From Aggregatibacter segnis ATCC 33393 (GTDB lineage: Bacteria; Pseudomonadota; Gammaproteobacteria; Enterobacterales; Pasteurellaceae): 64,000 bases of DNA. The notes beneath the pieces are model-generated. The model had not been told where the DNA came from, did no database searches, and saw only the letters and a list, made by a program, of their open reading frames with translations. A program made the position numbers and the translations under genes. Each line of letters opens with the position of its first letter. Within the stretch, counting starts at the first letter, position 1. Of the stretch, positions 1-8,554 are shown one piece after another. Location of the stretch: NCBI RefSeq assembly GCF_000185305.1, contig NZ_GL622200.1, positions 221,359-285,358 on the forward strand. The letters run 5' to 3'.

Positions 1-168
1 AAAGAGGCGGGCGAAGTGGCAGATTTGCCAACCCATATTTTATTTGCCATCTTGTTGGAAAGCGCGATTAATATCGCCTTCAAATGCCAACATTTTATCA
101 AAGAAGTTTCAACAGAAATGCTGGAGTCTGTGATTGAACGGACTTGGCGGGCTGTTAAAAATCAATAA
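1..168 (+). CDS. TetR/AcrR-type regulator, C-terminal end (partial)
   Basis: An open frame enters from the left edge and stops with TAA at 166-168, giving 55 residues ending WRAVKNQ. No DNA-binding region is in the window. The call rests on the largely helical C-terminal sequence and on position: it lies 27 bp upstream of an RND adaptor/pump pair, where a TetR-family repressor (AcrR type) normally sits in Pasteurellaceae. If so, it would bind pump substrates through its C-terminal domain and repress the operon. Family assignment is inferred mainly from context, because the visible part has no diagnostic motif. Confidence 0.6.
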   Translation, partial: KEAGEVADLPTHILFAILLESAINIAFKCQHFIKEVSTEMLESVIERTWRAVKNQ

Positions 169-195
169 TCACTCAAGAGATATTACGGAGTTTGT

Positions 196-1386
196 ATGAC
201 CGAAACCATCAAACCAAAGCGTTCGCATGCCTTTTTGCTAAAAATGACTTTGGGTATTTTTGTCCTCATTTTCATCGCAATGATTGTGATGAATTATATG
301 AAATCAAAAAGCATTGCTGAGTATCTTGCTAATCAAGGTGAAAGGGCTGTTCCGGTAACGGCAATGACCATTTCTGCGCAGCAATGGACGCCGGTGATTG
401 AGACCACCGGTTTGGTTCGTCCAAATCAAGGGGCGATGCTGAGTGCACAAAGTGCGGGGACGATTTCAAAAGTGTTAGTCACTAACGGACAAAGCGTGAA
501 AAAAGGAGATTTGTTGGTGGAATTAGACAGTTCGGTGGAACGTGCAAGCTTGCAAGCGGCGGAAGCGCAAGTGATTTCTTTGCGTCAAACTTACCAACGC
601 TATGCGAATTTGGCTAAGAGTGGCGGTGTTTCCCGTCAAGAATTGGATAATGCAAAAGCCGCCTACGATGCGCAAGCGGCTAACGTAGAATCCTTAAAAG
701 CGACTATTGCACGTCGCCAAATTGTCGCCCCGTTTGATGGCAAAGCCGGCATCGTGAAAGTCAATGTGGGTCAGTATGTATCGAACGGCACAGAAATCGT
801 ACGTGTGGAAGATCGCAGTTCCATGAAAGTGGATTTCTCTATTGCACAGAATTTATTGGATCAATTGCGTATCGGTCAAAAAGTGACAGCTACGGCAGAT
901 GCGCGTTTAGGCGAAACTTTTGCTGCACGAGTTACGGCAATTGAGCCGGCAATTAATTCATCCACCGGTTTGATTGATGTGCAAGCGACCTTTGAGCCGG
1001 AAGATGGCGAAAAATTGTTATCCGGCATGTTCACCCGTTTAAATGTGGCATTGGCAACGGAATATGAGCAAATCGTGGTGCCGCAAGTGGCGGTGAGTTA
1101 CAACATGTATGGCGAATCGCTTTATATTTTGACCGCACTTTCTGATGAGGAAAAAGAGAAATTTGCGAAACAGGGTGATGTAAACAAAATGTATCGTGCT
1201 AACCAAATCACCGTGTTTACAAAGGATCGCCAAGGTATCTATGCTCAGTTAAAAGGCGATGAAGTGAAAATCGGCGATAAAATTATTACCGGCGGTCAGC
1301 AAAATTTAAGTAACGGTGCGTTAGTGCTTGTGGCGGATAAAGAAGGCGTAGGCACCACACAACCGGCATCGAAAACCAATCTTTAA
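196..1386 (+). CDS. acrA: RND efflux periplasmic adaptor (AcrA/HlyD family)
   Basis: 396 aa. A single membrane anchor (about residues 13-35) is followed by the barrel-sandwich/lipoyl half motif around residues 75-110, a helical hairpin (about 110-165), and the second lipoyl half with the phrase IVAPFDGKAGIVKVNVGQYV. The rest is the beta-barrel and membrane-proximal domain. There is no lipobox Cys, so it is anchored by an N-terminal helix and not by lipid. Known role of the family: it couples an inner-membrane RND pump to a TolC-type outer-membrane channel. ACGGAG sits 7 bp before the ATG. The pump gene begins 13 bp downstream, and no outer-membrane channel gene is adjacent. Confidence 0.93.
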   Translation: MTETIKPKRSHAFLLKMTLGIFVLIFIAMIVMNYMKSKSIAEYLANQGERAVPVTAMTISAQQWTPVIETTGLVRPNQGAMLSAQSAGTISKVLVTNGQSVKKGDLLVELDSSVERASLQAAEAQVISLRQTYQRYANLAKSGGVSRQELDNAKAAYDAQAANVESLKATIARRQIVAPFDGKAGIVKVNVGQYVSNGTEIVRVEDRSSMKVDFSIAQNLLDQLRIGQKVTATADARLGETFAARVTAIEPAINSSTGLIDVQATFEPEDGEKLLSGMFTRLNVALATEYEQIVVPQVAVSYNMYGESLYILTALSDEEKEKFAKQGDVNKMYRANQITVFTKDRQGIYAQLKGDEVKIGDKIITGGQQNLSNGALVLVADKEGVGTTQPASKTNL

Positions 1387-1399
1387 TTAGGAAATACGA

Positions 1400-4300
1400 A
1401 TGAAATTTACCGATATATTTATTCGTCGCCCGGTGCTTGCGGTTTCGATTAGTCTGTTAATCATTATTTTGGGATTACAGGCGATTTCCAAACTGGCGGT
1501 GCGTGAATATCCTAAAATGACAACCACGGTGATCACCGTGACAACAGCCTATCCCGGCGCAGATGCTAACTTGATTCAGGCGTTTGTGACCTCGAAAATT
1601 GAAGAAGCGGTCGCGCAGGCGGATAACGTGGACTATATGTCTTCTTCCAGTAGACCGAGCAGTTCTTCGATCACGGTGAAAATGAAATTAAATACCGACC
1701 CGAATGCGGCGCTTGCCGATGTGTTGGCGAAGGTGAATTCCGTGCGTTCAGAATTGCCAAGCGGGATTGAAGATCCGACGGTGACTTCTTCTACCGGTGG
1801 TTCGGGCATTATGTATATTAGTTTCCGTTCCAATAAGTTAGATGCAAGCCAGGTGACGGACTATATTCAACGTGTGGTAAAACCGCAGTTCTTTACCGTG
1901 GAAGGGGTGGCAAGCGTGGATATTTTCGGTGCATCTGAATATGCTCTGCGCATTTGGTTGGATCCGCAAAAAATGGCGGCACAAAACCTTTCTGCCACGC
2001 AAGTGATGTCTGCCTTATCGGCAAACAACGTGCAAACGGCTGCGGGTAACGACAACGGTTTTTACGTGGTGTACAAAAATAAAGTGGATACCACCACAAA
2101 ATCCGTTGATGAGTTAAGCAAACTGATTGTGTATTCCAATGGCGATAAACTTGTCCGTTTACGCGATATTGCAGATATTGAATTGAATAAATCCAGCGAT
2201 AATGCCCGTGCGGTAGCAAACGGTTCTGATTCCGTGGTGTTAGCAGTGAATCCGACATCTTCGGCAAACCCGTTAACCGTGGCGGAAAAAATTCTTCCAT
2301 TGTATGAAAGCATCAAAAATAACTTACCGGACGCTATTCAAACAGACATTTTATATGACCGCACTGTTGCCATTAACAACTCCATTGAAGAAGTGGTAAA
2401 AACTATCATTGAAGCGACTCTCATCGTATTGGTGGTGATCACTATGTTTATTGGCTCCTTCCGTGCTATTTTGATTCCGGTTATTACCATTCCGATTTCC
2501 CTTATTGGGGTGATCATGATGCTACAAACCTTGGATTTCTCCATCAACTTGATGACATTGCTGGCTTTAATTTTAGCGATCGGTTTGGTGGTGGATGATG
2601 CCATTGTGGTGCTAGAAAACGTTGACCGTCATATTAAGCTCGGTGAAACGCCATTCCGTGCAGCGATTATCGGTACGCGTGAAATTGCGGTGCCGGTCAT
2701 TTCCATGACGATTGCGTTGATTGCAGTATATTCCCCGATGGCGTTAATGGGTGGCATTACCGGAACATTGTTTAAAGAGTTCGCTTTAACCCTTGCCGGT
2801 GCGGTATTTATTTCCGGTATCGTGGCGTTGACGCTTTCTCCGATGATGACCAGTAAATTACTTAAAGATCATTCGGCACCAAGCAAGTTGGAAGAGCGTG
2901 TTAACCGCACTTTAACCAAAGTGAACAATGCTTACGCTTATGTCTTGGATTTGGTGATGGCAAATCGTAAATGTATGTTGGCATTTGCGGGCGTTATTTT
3001 TGCCACATTGCCGGTATTGTTTAATTCACTTTCCAGTGAACTTACACCGACAGAAGACAAAGGTGCATTCTTAGCCATCGGTTCTGCACCGTCTAACGTG
3101 AACGTCGATTATGTACAAGCGGCGATGGCACCGTATCAAAAAATCTTAACGGAGACGGATGAAGTACAATTTGCGATGACCATTTCCGGTGTGCCAAGCA
3201 CCAACCAATCTTTGAACGTAGTGACGTTAAAAGACTGGAAAGATCGTTCCAGAAGTCAAGCAGAAGTGTTGCAAGAGTTAAACAATAAAGCCAAGACCAT
3301 TCCGGAAGTATCTGTCAGTGGTTTTGCTTTCCCTGAAATTGAAACCGGGGAACAAGGACCACCAATCGGTTTCGTGATCAGCACTTCTCAAGACTATGCA
3401 GATTTGGCGAATGTGGCAGGCAAATTCTTGGAAGCGATGCAGAAATCCGGCAAGTTCGTTTACTCAAGCTTAGACTTGAAATTCGACACAGCACAAATGC
3501 ACATCAAAATTGACCGTGAAAAAGCCGGTACTTACGGTATTACGATGAAACAAATCAGTGCAACGTTAGGCAGCTTCTTATCTGCCGCAACGGTTGAACG
3601 TGTGGATATTGACGGTCGTGCGTATAAAATTATTTCACAGGTGAAACGCGAAAAGCGTTTATCCCCACAAAGCTGGAATAACTATTATGTGTCGGCTGCG
3701 AATGGCGAATCAGTTCCGTTAAGCAGTTTGATCAGCGTGTCATTAGAACCACAACCAAGCTCTTTGCCGCGTTTCAGCCAGCTGAACTCAGCGGTGATCA
3801 GTGCGGTGCCGATGCCGGGTTCTTCCATTGGAGATGCGATTCAATGGCTTGAAGACAGTTCAAAAGAATTGTTACCACAAGGCTACAACTACGACTTCAA
3901 AGGCGAAGCCCGTCAGTTAGTACAAGAAGGTAATGCGTTAGCGGTCACATTCGTGTTGGCGGTCATTATTATTTTCTTGGTGTTGGCGATTCAGTTTGAG
4001 TCCATTCGTGACCCAATGGTGATCATGATTTCCGTACCGTTGGCGATCAGTGGGGCATTGCTTGCCTTGAACTTCTTTGGCTTCATTGGCACGGCAGGGG
4101 CAACGCTGAATATTTACTCTCAAGTCGGCTTAATTACGCTGGTCGGTTTGATCACCAAGCACGGTATCTTAATGTGTGAAGTGGCAAAAGAAGAGCAGTT
4201 GAACCACGGACGTTCCCGAATTGATGCGATTACGCATGCGGCAAAAGTACGTTTACGTCCAATTCTGATGACCACGGCGGCGATGATTGCCGGCTTGGTT

Positions 4301-4498
4301 CCATTGCTTTATGCGACCGGTGCCGGTGCAGTCTCCCGTTTCAGTATGGGGATTGTGATTGTTTCAGGCTTGGCGGTTGGTACGTTGTTTACCCTGTTCG
4401 TGTTGCCGGTGATTTATTCTTACGTGGCAAGTGAACATAAACCGCTTCCGGAATTTGATGAAAATATCAAACCGATTGAGGGTGAGATTAATCACTAA
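1400..4498 (+). CDS. acrB: RND multidrug efflux transporter (AcrB/HAE1 type)
   Basis: 1032 aa, the usual RND length. It begins MKFTDIFIRRPVLAVS, typical of the first transmembrane helix, and shows two large periplasmic loops between TM1-TM2 and TM7-TM8. The proton-relay residues are visible: adjacent Asp399-Asp400 in GLVVDDAIVVLENV and Lys920 in GLITKHGILM. The family exports drugs, dyes, detergents and bile salts by proton antiport as a trimer in the inner membrane. The gene is translationally close to the adaptor (13 bp gap). A USS-pair terminator follows at 4518-4556, closing the operon. Confidence 0.95.
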   Translation: MKFTDIFIRRPVLAVSISLLIIILGLQAISKLAVREYPKMTTTVITVTTAYPGADANLIQAFVTSKIEEAVAQADNVDYMSSSSRPSSSSITVKMKLNTDPNAALADVLAKVNSVRSELPSGIEDPTVTSSTGGSGIMYISFRSNKLDASQVTDYIQRVVKPQFFTVEGVASVDIFGASEYALRIWLDPQKMAAQNLSATQVMSALSANNVQTAAGNDNGFYVVYKNKVDTTTKSVDELSKLIVYSNGDKLVRLRDIADIELNKSSDNARAVANGSDSVVLAVNPTSSANPLTVAEKILPLYESIKNNLPDAIQTDILYDRTVAINNSIEEVVKTIIEATLIVLVVITMFIGSFRAILIPVITIPISLIGVIMMLQTLDFSINLMTLLALILAIGLVVDDAIVVLENVDRHIKLGETPFRAAIIGTREIAVPVISMTIALIAVYSPMALMGGITGTLFKEFALTLAGAVFISGIVALTLSPMMTSKLLKDHSAPSKLEERVNRTLTKVNNAYAYVLDLVMANRKCMLAFAGVIFATLPVLFNSLSSELTPTEDKGAFLAIGSAPSNVNVDYVQAAMAPYQKILTETDEVQFAMTISGVPSTNQSLNVVTLKDWKDRSRSQAEVLQELNNKAKTIPEVSVSGFAFPEIETGEQGPPIGFVISTSQDYADLANVAGKFLEAMQKSGKFVYSSLDLKFDTAQMHIKIDREKAGTYGITMKQISATLGSFLSAATVERVDIDGRAYKIISQVKREKRLSPQSWNNYYVSAANGESVPLSSLISVSLEPQPSSLPRFSQLNSAVISAVPMPGSSIGDAIQWLEDSSKELLPQGYNYDFKGEARQLVQEGNALAVTFVLAVIIIFLVLAIQFESIRDPMVIMISVPLAISGALLALNFFGFIGTAGATLNIYSQVGLITLVGLITKHGILMCEVAKEEQLNHGRSRIDAITHAAKVRLRPILMTTAAMIAGLVPLLYATGAGAVSRFSMGIVIVSGLAVGTLFTLFVLPVIYSYVASEHKPLPEFDENIKPIEGEINH

Positions 4499-4517
4499 TT
4501 TACATCACCTGTAAAAC

Positions 4518-4556
4518 AAACCGCACTGTTGAGCAATCAAAGTGCGGTTTCTTTTT
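4518..4556 (+). terminator. Rho-independent terminator made of a USS pair (after acrB)
   Basis: AAACCGCACT (4518-4527) and AGTGCGGTTT (4541-4550) form a 10-bp stem with a 13-nt loop, followed by CTTTTT. Each arm carries most of the uptake signal. Confidence 0.75.
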
Positions 4557-4645
4557 GCGTTAAATCTTGTATACGTTATATTTTAAAGCATATAGCAATG
4601 CGGTAAAATCTATCGCCAAAATCCACCGCACTTTAGGAAAATACA

Positions 4646-5446
4646 ATGACTTTCTACGATATTGATTTTAACGCCCTCTACAAACAGCATCTTATTGCTT
4701 GTAACCATTACAATTTGCCGCCAGAGAAATGGGACAAGAAAGCCGTCAAAATGGCAGAAAATCTGGTGGGGAAAGCCAGCCGTTATAACCAACAATTACT
4801 GGAAACCATGCAGGTGCAACCTGACGAAAGCGTTCTCGATATCGGTTGTGGCCCGGGCACCTTTGCCATTCCTTTGGCGCAGCAAGGCAGTCAGGTGTAC
4901 GCCTTGGATTACAGCACAGGAATGTTGGATGTGTTGGCAGAATATAAACAAAAATTGCAACTGGAAAATTTAAATCTGATTCGTCGTTCTTGGTTGGAGA
5001 ATTGGGATGATGTGCCGCAAGCGGATGTGATTTTGGCATCACGTTCTACGTTAGTGGATGATTTAGATGACATGATCGAGAAACTCTGCGCTAAAGCGAA
5101 AAAACGGGTGTATCTCACTTCCGTGACGCAGCGCCACTTCTTAGATGAAGGCGTATTTTCCGCCATCGGGCGTGATGATATTGGTTTCCCGACCTATATT
5201 TACCTGCTCAATCGGCTTTACCAAAAAGGCATTCAAGCCAACCTCAGTTTCATTGAAACGGAATCCGGCCGTTTTATGGGCGAAACCTATGAAGATTTGT
5301 TGAATTCCGTGGAATTTTCACTTGGTCCGTTGAACGACAAAGAGAAGCAAGGTTTATCCGCATTTTATCGTCAAAAACAACAGAACAACGAAGCCATCGA
5401 ACACGGACAACGAAAATGGGCGTTAATTTGGTGGAATGTGGCTTAA
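4646..5446 (+). CDS. Class I SAM-dependent methyltransferase
   Basis: 266 aa. The SAM-binding motif I is DIGCGPGTFAIPLA at about residues 66-79, followed by an acidic second strand (VYALDYSTGML) typical of the Rossmann-like methyltransferase fold. The substrate cannot be read from the sequence. The ATG follows AGGAAAATACA. It stands alone between the acrB terminator and the corA leader, with a USS immediately upstream (4627) and another straight after the stop (about 5448). Related Pasteurellaceae proteins are annotated only as methyltransferases, so I give no gene symbol. Confidence 0.85.
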   Translation: MTFYDIDFNALYKQHLIACNHYNLPPEKWDKKAVKMAENLVGKASRYNQQLLETMQVQPDESVLDIGCGPGTFAIPLAQQGSQVYALDYSTGMLDVLAEYKQKLQLENLNLIRRSWLENWDDVPQADVILASRSTLVDDLDDMIEKLCAKAKKRVYLTSVTQRHFLDEGVFSAIGRDDIGFPTYIYLLNRLYQKGIQANLSFIETESGRFMGETYEDLLNSVEFSLGPLNDKEKQGLSAFYRQKQQNNEAIEHGQRKWALIWWNVA

Positions 5447-5865
5447 AAGTGCGGTGCAATTTTGAGGTGTTTTTTCACTTTAAAAGGTTATTCGGCGAAG
5501 GGGATTTTTTTGCCTTCGCCTTGACGAATCAGGCTTTCAGGCGTAACATTGCGCGCGATTTAGTAACATGAGGACACACACTTTGGACAGTCACAGTCGA
5601 TACCGAACGGAGTTTTTACTGTAACTATCGCCTTTCTCACTTATCGGCGATGGTTTCGTTGGTAAGTTTCTTTTACCTTTCTCTTTTTCGGCATCTTTTC
5701 GTCAAACGAAATTTGCAACATATTCTTTCATTACAGCTTTCTTTATTTGTCGTTAAAAAACGCGTCTAAAAACGACCGCACTTTTGATCGTGATTGCTTG
5801 TAATATTCCTTTCGTTTGCCGCCGCTTACTGCCATGTGCATAGTCCAATACGGGAGTATGACAAA
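5447..5865 (+). promoter_or_regulatory. Long corA upstream/leader region
   Basis: 419 bp with no ordinary gene. It starts with a USS (about 5448) carrying the extended T-rich tail. It then holds a short ORF (5568-5624), a dyad ATCGCC(5627-5632)/GGCGAT(5646-5651), and a terminator-like hairpin GGTAA(5661-5665)/TTACC(5673-5677) followed by TTTCTCTTTTT. A second USS is at about 5774. A short ORF, then a dyad, then a U-rich hairpin suggests transcriptional control of the Mg2+ channel gene corA. This is inference from layout only. Confidence 0.45.
5568..5624 (+). CDS. Possible 18-aa leader peptide upstream of corA
   Basis: ATG at 5568, TAA at 5622-5624, encoding MRTHTLDSHSRYRTEFLL. There is no good Shine-Dalgarno (the preceding bases are GATTTAGTAAC), so translation is uncertain. 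The interest comes from its place before two hairpins in the corA leader; enterobacterial corA and mgtA leaders also carry short peptides. It could equally be a chance ORF. Confidence 0.25.
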   Translation: MRTHTLDSHSRYRTEFLL

Positions 5866-6813
5866 ATGATAAATGCTTTTGCCCTTGAAGACGCTCGCTT
5901 GGTTCGTATTGATGAAACCACCGAGCCGTTAAATACCGCGATTTGGCTTGATTTAATTGAACCAACTATTGAAGAACGTGAGACCTTGCAAGAAAATCTA
6001 GGGCAGAGTTTAGCCTCTTTCCTTGAGTTGGAAGACATCGAAGCATCCGCACGTTTTTTTGAAGACGAAGACGGTTTGCACTTGCACTCCTTCTTTTATT
6101 GTGAAGATGAAAATGACTATGCAGATTTAGCCAGCGTGGCGTTCACTATTCGTGACGGGCGTTTGTTTACCTTGCGTGACCGTGAATTACCGGCGTTCCG
6201 TTTATATCGTATGCGTTCTCGTAATCAGCGTTTAATCGAATGTAACTCCTATGAATTATTATTGGATTTATTTGAGACCAAAATCGAGCAACTGGCTGAT
6301 GTGATTGAAAACGTGTATGCGGATTTGGAAAAATTAAGTCGCGTGGTGTTAAACGGAACCCAAGGGGAAGCTTTTGATGAAGCCTTGGCAACCTTAACAG
6401 AACAAGAAGATACCAGTTCCAAAGTGCGTTTGTGTTTGATGGATACGCAACGCGCGCTTAGTTTCTTGGTGCGTAAAACCCGTTTGCCGGCTAATCAGTT
6501 AGAACAGGCACGTGAAATTTTACGAGACATTGAATCTTTGCAACCGCATAATGAATCCCTGTTCCAAAAAGTGAACTTCTTGCTTCAAGCTGCGATGGGT
6601 TTCATTAATATTGAGCAGAACCGTATTATCAAGATCTTCTCCGTTGTGTCGGTGATTTTCCTCCCGCCAACCTTGGTAGCGTCTAACTACGGCATGAACT
6701 TCAACGATATGCCGGAACTTGGGTTTAAATTTGGCTATCCGATGGCGTTGGGGTTAATGGCATTGGCGGCGTTTGCACCCTATTGGTATTTCAAACGCAA
6801 AGGCTGGTTATAA
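5866..6813 (+). CDS. corA: Magnesium/cobalt transport protein CorA
   Basis: 315 aa from ATG 5866. The sequence aligns from [12 protein letters not shown] with the known start of enterobacterial CorA. Upstream in-frame starts would add a USS-proximal extension that the family lacks. A large acidic cytoplasmic N-terminal domain ([16 protein letters not shown]) and long stalk helix are followed by two C-terminal transmembrane helices. The signature YGMNF occurs after the first (about residues 275-279), and the protein ends in FKRKGWL. The family forms a pentameric channel for Mg2+ (also Co2+ and Ni2+). yggT starts 15 bp after its stop, suggesting co-transcription. Confidence 0.96.
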   Translation: MINAFALEDARLVRIDETTEPLNTAIWLDLIEPTIEERETLQENLGQSLASFLELEDIEASARFFEDEDGLHLHSFFYCEDENDYADLASVAFTIRDGRLFTLRDRELPAFRLYRMRSRNQRLIECNSYELLLDLFETKIEQLADVIENVYADLEKLSRVVLNGTQGEAFDEALATLTEQEDTSSKVRLCLMDTQRALSFLVRKTRLPANQLEQAREILRDIESLQPHNESLFQKVNFLLQAAMGFINIEQNRIIKIFSVVSVIFLPPTLVASNYGMNFNDMPELGFKFGYPMALGLMALAAFAPYWYFKRKGWL

Positions 6814-6828
6814 TTTTAAGGAAACAGC

Positions 6829-7389
6829 ATGAATTCAATTCAATTTTTAATTGCGACTGTGATCAGCGTTTATAGCTTTATTTTAATCTTACGTGTTTGG
6901 TTCCAGTTGGCACGCGTGGATTTTTATAATCCTTTATCACAAGCCTTAGTGAAAGCGACACAACCTGTTGTCGCGCCACTCAGTCGATTCGCACCAACAG
7001 TGAAAGGTGTGAATATTGCCGCGCTATTGGCATGTTTGATTTTGGGATGGGTAAAATTTCCTTTATTAAACTTTTTTGGCACTATCGCAGGCGCTTCCTT
7101 ATTTGAATATGCCGTGATTGGTGTATTAAGTGTGGTGCACAGCATTGGTGAGGCTATTTTCTACGTGTTGTTAGTGGGGGCTATTTTAAGCTGGTTTAAT
7201 CGTGCTGCAGGGCAAACACAATATTTGTTGTACCAATTAAGTGAGCCTGTGCTTCGTCCCATCCGTAAAATTCTACCTAATACCGGTATGATTGATTTTT
7301 CACCAATGGTGGTGGTTTTTATCTTGTATTTACTCAATCGTGTGCTCTACGACATCTTCGGTGGTCTTTGGGCTGTGGCAGCGTTTTAA
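6829..7389 (+). CDS. yggT: YggT family integral membrane protein
   Basis: 186 aa. It contains two similar halves, each with hydrophobic helices and the pattern (S/N)PLSQALVKATQPV or SEPVLRPIRKILP, the typical YggT duplication. The family is an inner-membrane protein of unclear role, implicated in osmotic or ion homeostasis. The gene sits between corA and yggU with short gaps (15 and 26 bp), the usual partner arrangement. Preceding AAGGAAACAGC gives a good ribosome site. Confidence 0.88.
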   Translation: MNSIQFLIATVISVYSFILILRVWFQLARVDFYNPLSQALVKATQPVVAPLSRFAPTVKGVNIAALLACLILGWVKFPLLNFFGTIAGASLFEYAVIGVLSVVHSIGEAIFYVLLVGAILSWFNRAAGQTQYLLYQLSEPVLRPIRKILPNTGMIDFSPMVVVFILYLLNRVLYDIFGGLWAVAAF

Positions 7390-7415
7390 GCTAACGACAT
7401 TTTAGGAATCTCAGT

Positions 7416-7709
7416 ATGGCGGCAGTAGAACGAAGCGGCGATGATTTGCGCCTTAGAATCTTTTTACAACCCAAAGCCGCCAAAGATCAGATTGTCGGTT
7501 TGCATGATGATGAATTAAAAATCAGCATTACCGCACCTCCTGTAGATGGGCAAGCCAACGCCCATTTACTCAAATTCCTCAGTAAACTCTTTAAAGTGCC
7601 CAAAAGTAGCATTGTGCTGGAAAAAGGCGAGCTTAATCGACATAAACAGGTTCTCATCCCTTGCCCTAAGGCGATTCCGCCACAAGTTGAAGCTTATTTA
7701 ACCGTGTAA
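7416..7709 (+). CDS. yggU: YggU/DUF167 family protein
   Basis: 97 aa. It has the DUF167 core: [16 protein letters not shown], then [22 protein letters not shown], then a lysine-rich end. The structure is known for the family but the function is not. It follows yggT by 26 bp as in many proteobacteria. A USS with the extended T-tract tail starts immediately after the stop (about 7709). Confidence 0.9.
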   Translation: MAAVERSGDDLRLRIFLQPKAAKDQIVGLHDDELKISITAPPVDGQANAHLLKFLSKLFKVPKSSIVLEKGELNRHKQVLIPCPKAIPPQVEAYLTV

Positions 7710-7826
7710 AAGTGCGGTCAAAAATCCGCATGTTTTTACTGGACAAATATCAAAATAAGCGGAGAATGAGCAAGCAAATTGCAACTTATTCTTATTTCTC
7801 ATTATGTTATTGTAAAGGAGACATTT

Positions 7827-8486
7827 ATGAGCATCACTAAACAACAAGTATTAGATGCCTTCCATTTCCGTTGCGCAACTCGTTATTACGATCCCGAGCG
7901 CAAAATCAGCAAAGAAGATTTTGACTATATTTTAGAACTTGGTCGCTTATCGCCAAGTTCCGTAGGATCCGAACCATGGCAATTTTTAGTGGTGCAAAAT
8001 CCCGAATTACGCCAAGCCTTAAAACCGGTGAGTTGGGGCATGGCAACGCAGTTAGATGATGCCAGCCATGTGGTCGTCATTTTGGCAAATAAAAAAGCCC
8101 GTTACGATTCGGACGATTTTCGCCAGAATTTGTTGCGTCGCGGCTTAAATGAAGAACAACTACAACAAGCTGTGGCGAAATACGAAACATTCCAAAAAAA
8201 CGACATAAAAGTGTTGGAAAACGACCGCACTTTATTCGATTGGGCGAGCAAACAAACCTATATCGCTTTGGCTAATATGATGACGGGGGCTGCCTTAATC
8301 GGCATCGACAGTTGCCCGATTGAAGGTTTCAATTATGCGGAAGTCAACCGTATTTTGGCGCAAACCGGTGCGTATGATGCAGAAAAATATGCGGTGTCTG
8401 TGGCGGTGACTTTCGGCTATCGTGCTAAAGACATTCGTCCGAAATCCCGCAAGCCACTCAATGAGATTGTTCATTGGATTGAATAA
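7827..8486 (+). CDS. NAD(P)H-dependent nitroreductase family oxidoreductase
   Basis: 219 aa from ATG 7827, chosen because AAGGAG lies 7 bp upstream; an upstream in-frame start (7779) lacks this. Flavin-reductase landmarks are an early FRCATRYYD FMN-phosphate contact, LSPSSVGSEPWQFLVVQ, and the C-terminal FGYRAKD. The family is a homodimeric FMN enzyme that reduces nitroaromatics or quinones with NAD(P)H. It resembles NfsB/YfkO proteins; the physiological substrate cannot be told. A terminator follows at 8495-8536. Confidence 0.85.
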   Translation: MSITKQQVLDAFHFRCATRYYDPERKISKEDFDYILELGRLSPSSVGSEPWQFLVVQNPELRQALKPVSWGMATQLDDASHVVVILANKKARYDSDDFRQNLLRRGLNEEQLQQAVAKYETFQKNDIKVLENDRTLFDWASKQTYIALANMMTGAALIGIDSCPIEGFNYAEVNRILAQTGAYDAEKYAVSVAVTFGYRAKDIRPKSRKPLNEIVHWIE

Positions 8487-8494
8487 TTTTTCTC

Positions 8495-8536
8495 AAATCC
8501 GTTCTTTGCTTTCATAGCCTAAAAGAGCGGATTTTT
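8495..8536 (+). terminator. Terminator after the nitroreductase gene
   Basis: AAATCCGTTCTTT (8495-8507) pairs with AAAGAGCGGATTT (about 8522-8534) with one G-U pair, followed by a T run. The right arm resembles a degenerate USS (AAGAGCGG). Confidence 0.7.
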
Positions 8537-8554
8537 TATGTTTTGGAGACTAAC

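Noticed and set aside
1893-2300. 135-aa minus-strand ORF
   Set aside because: Lies wholly inside acrB in a non-coding frame, with no ribosome site or recognisable domain.
5794-5865. 24-residue N-terminal extension of CorA
   Set aside because: Family alignment starts at MINAF and the extension has no homology.
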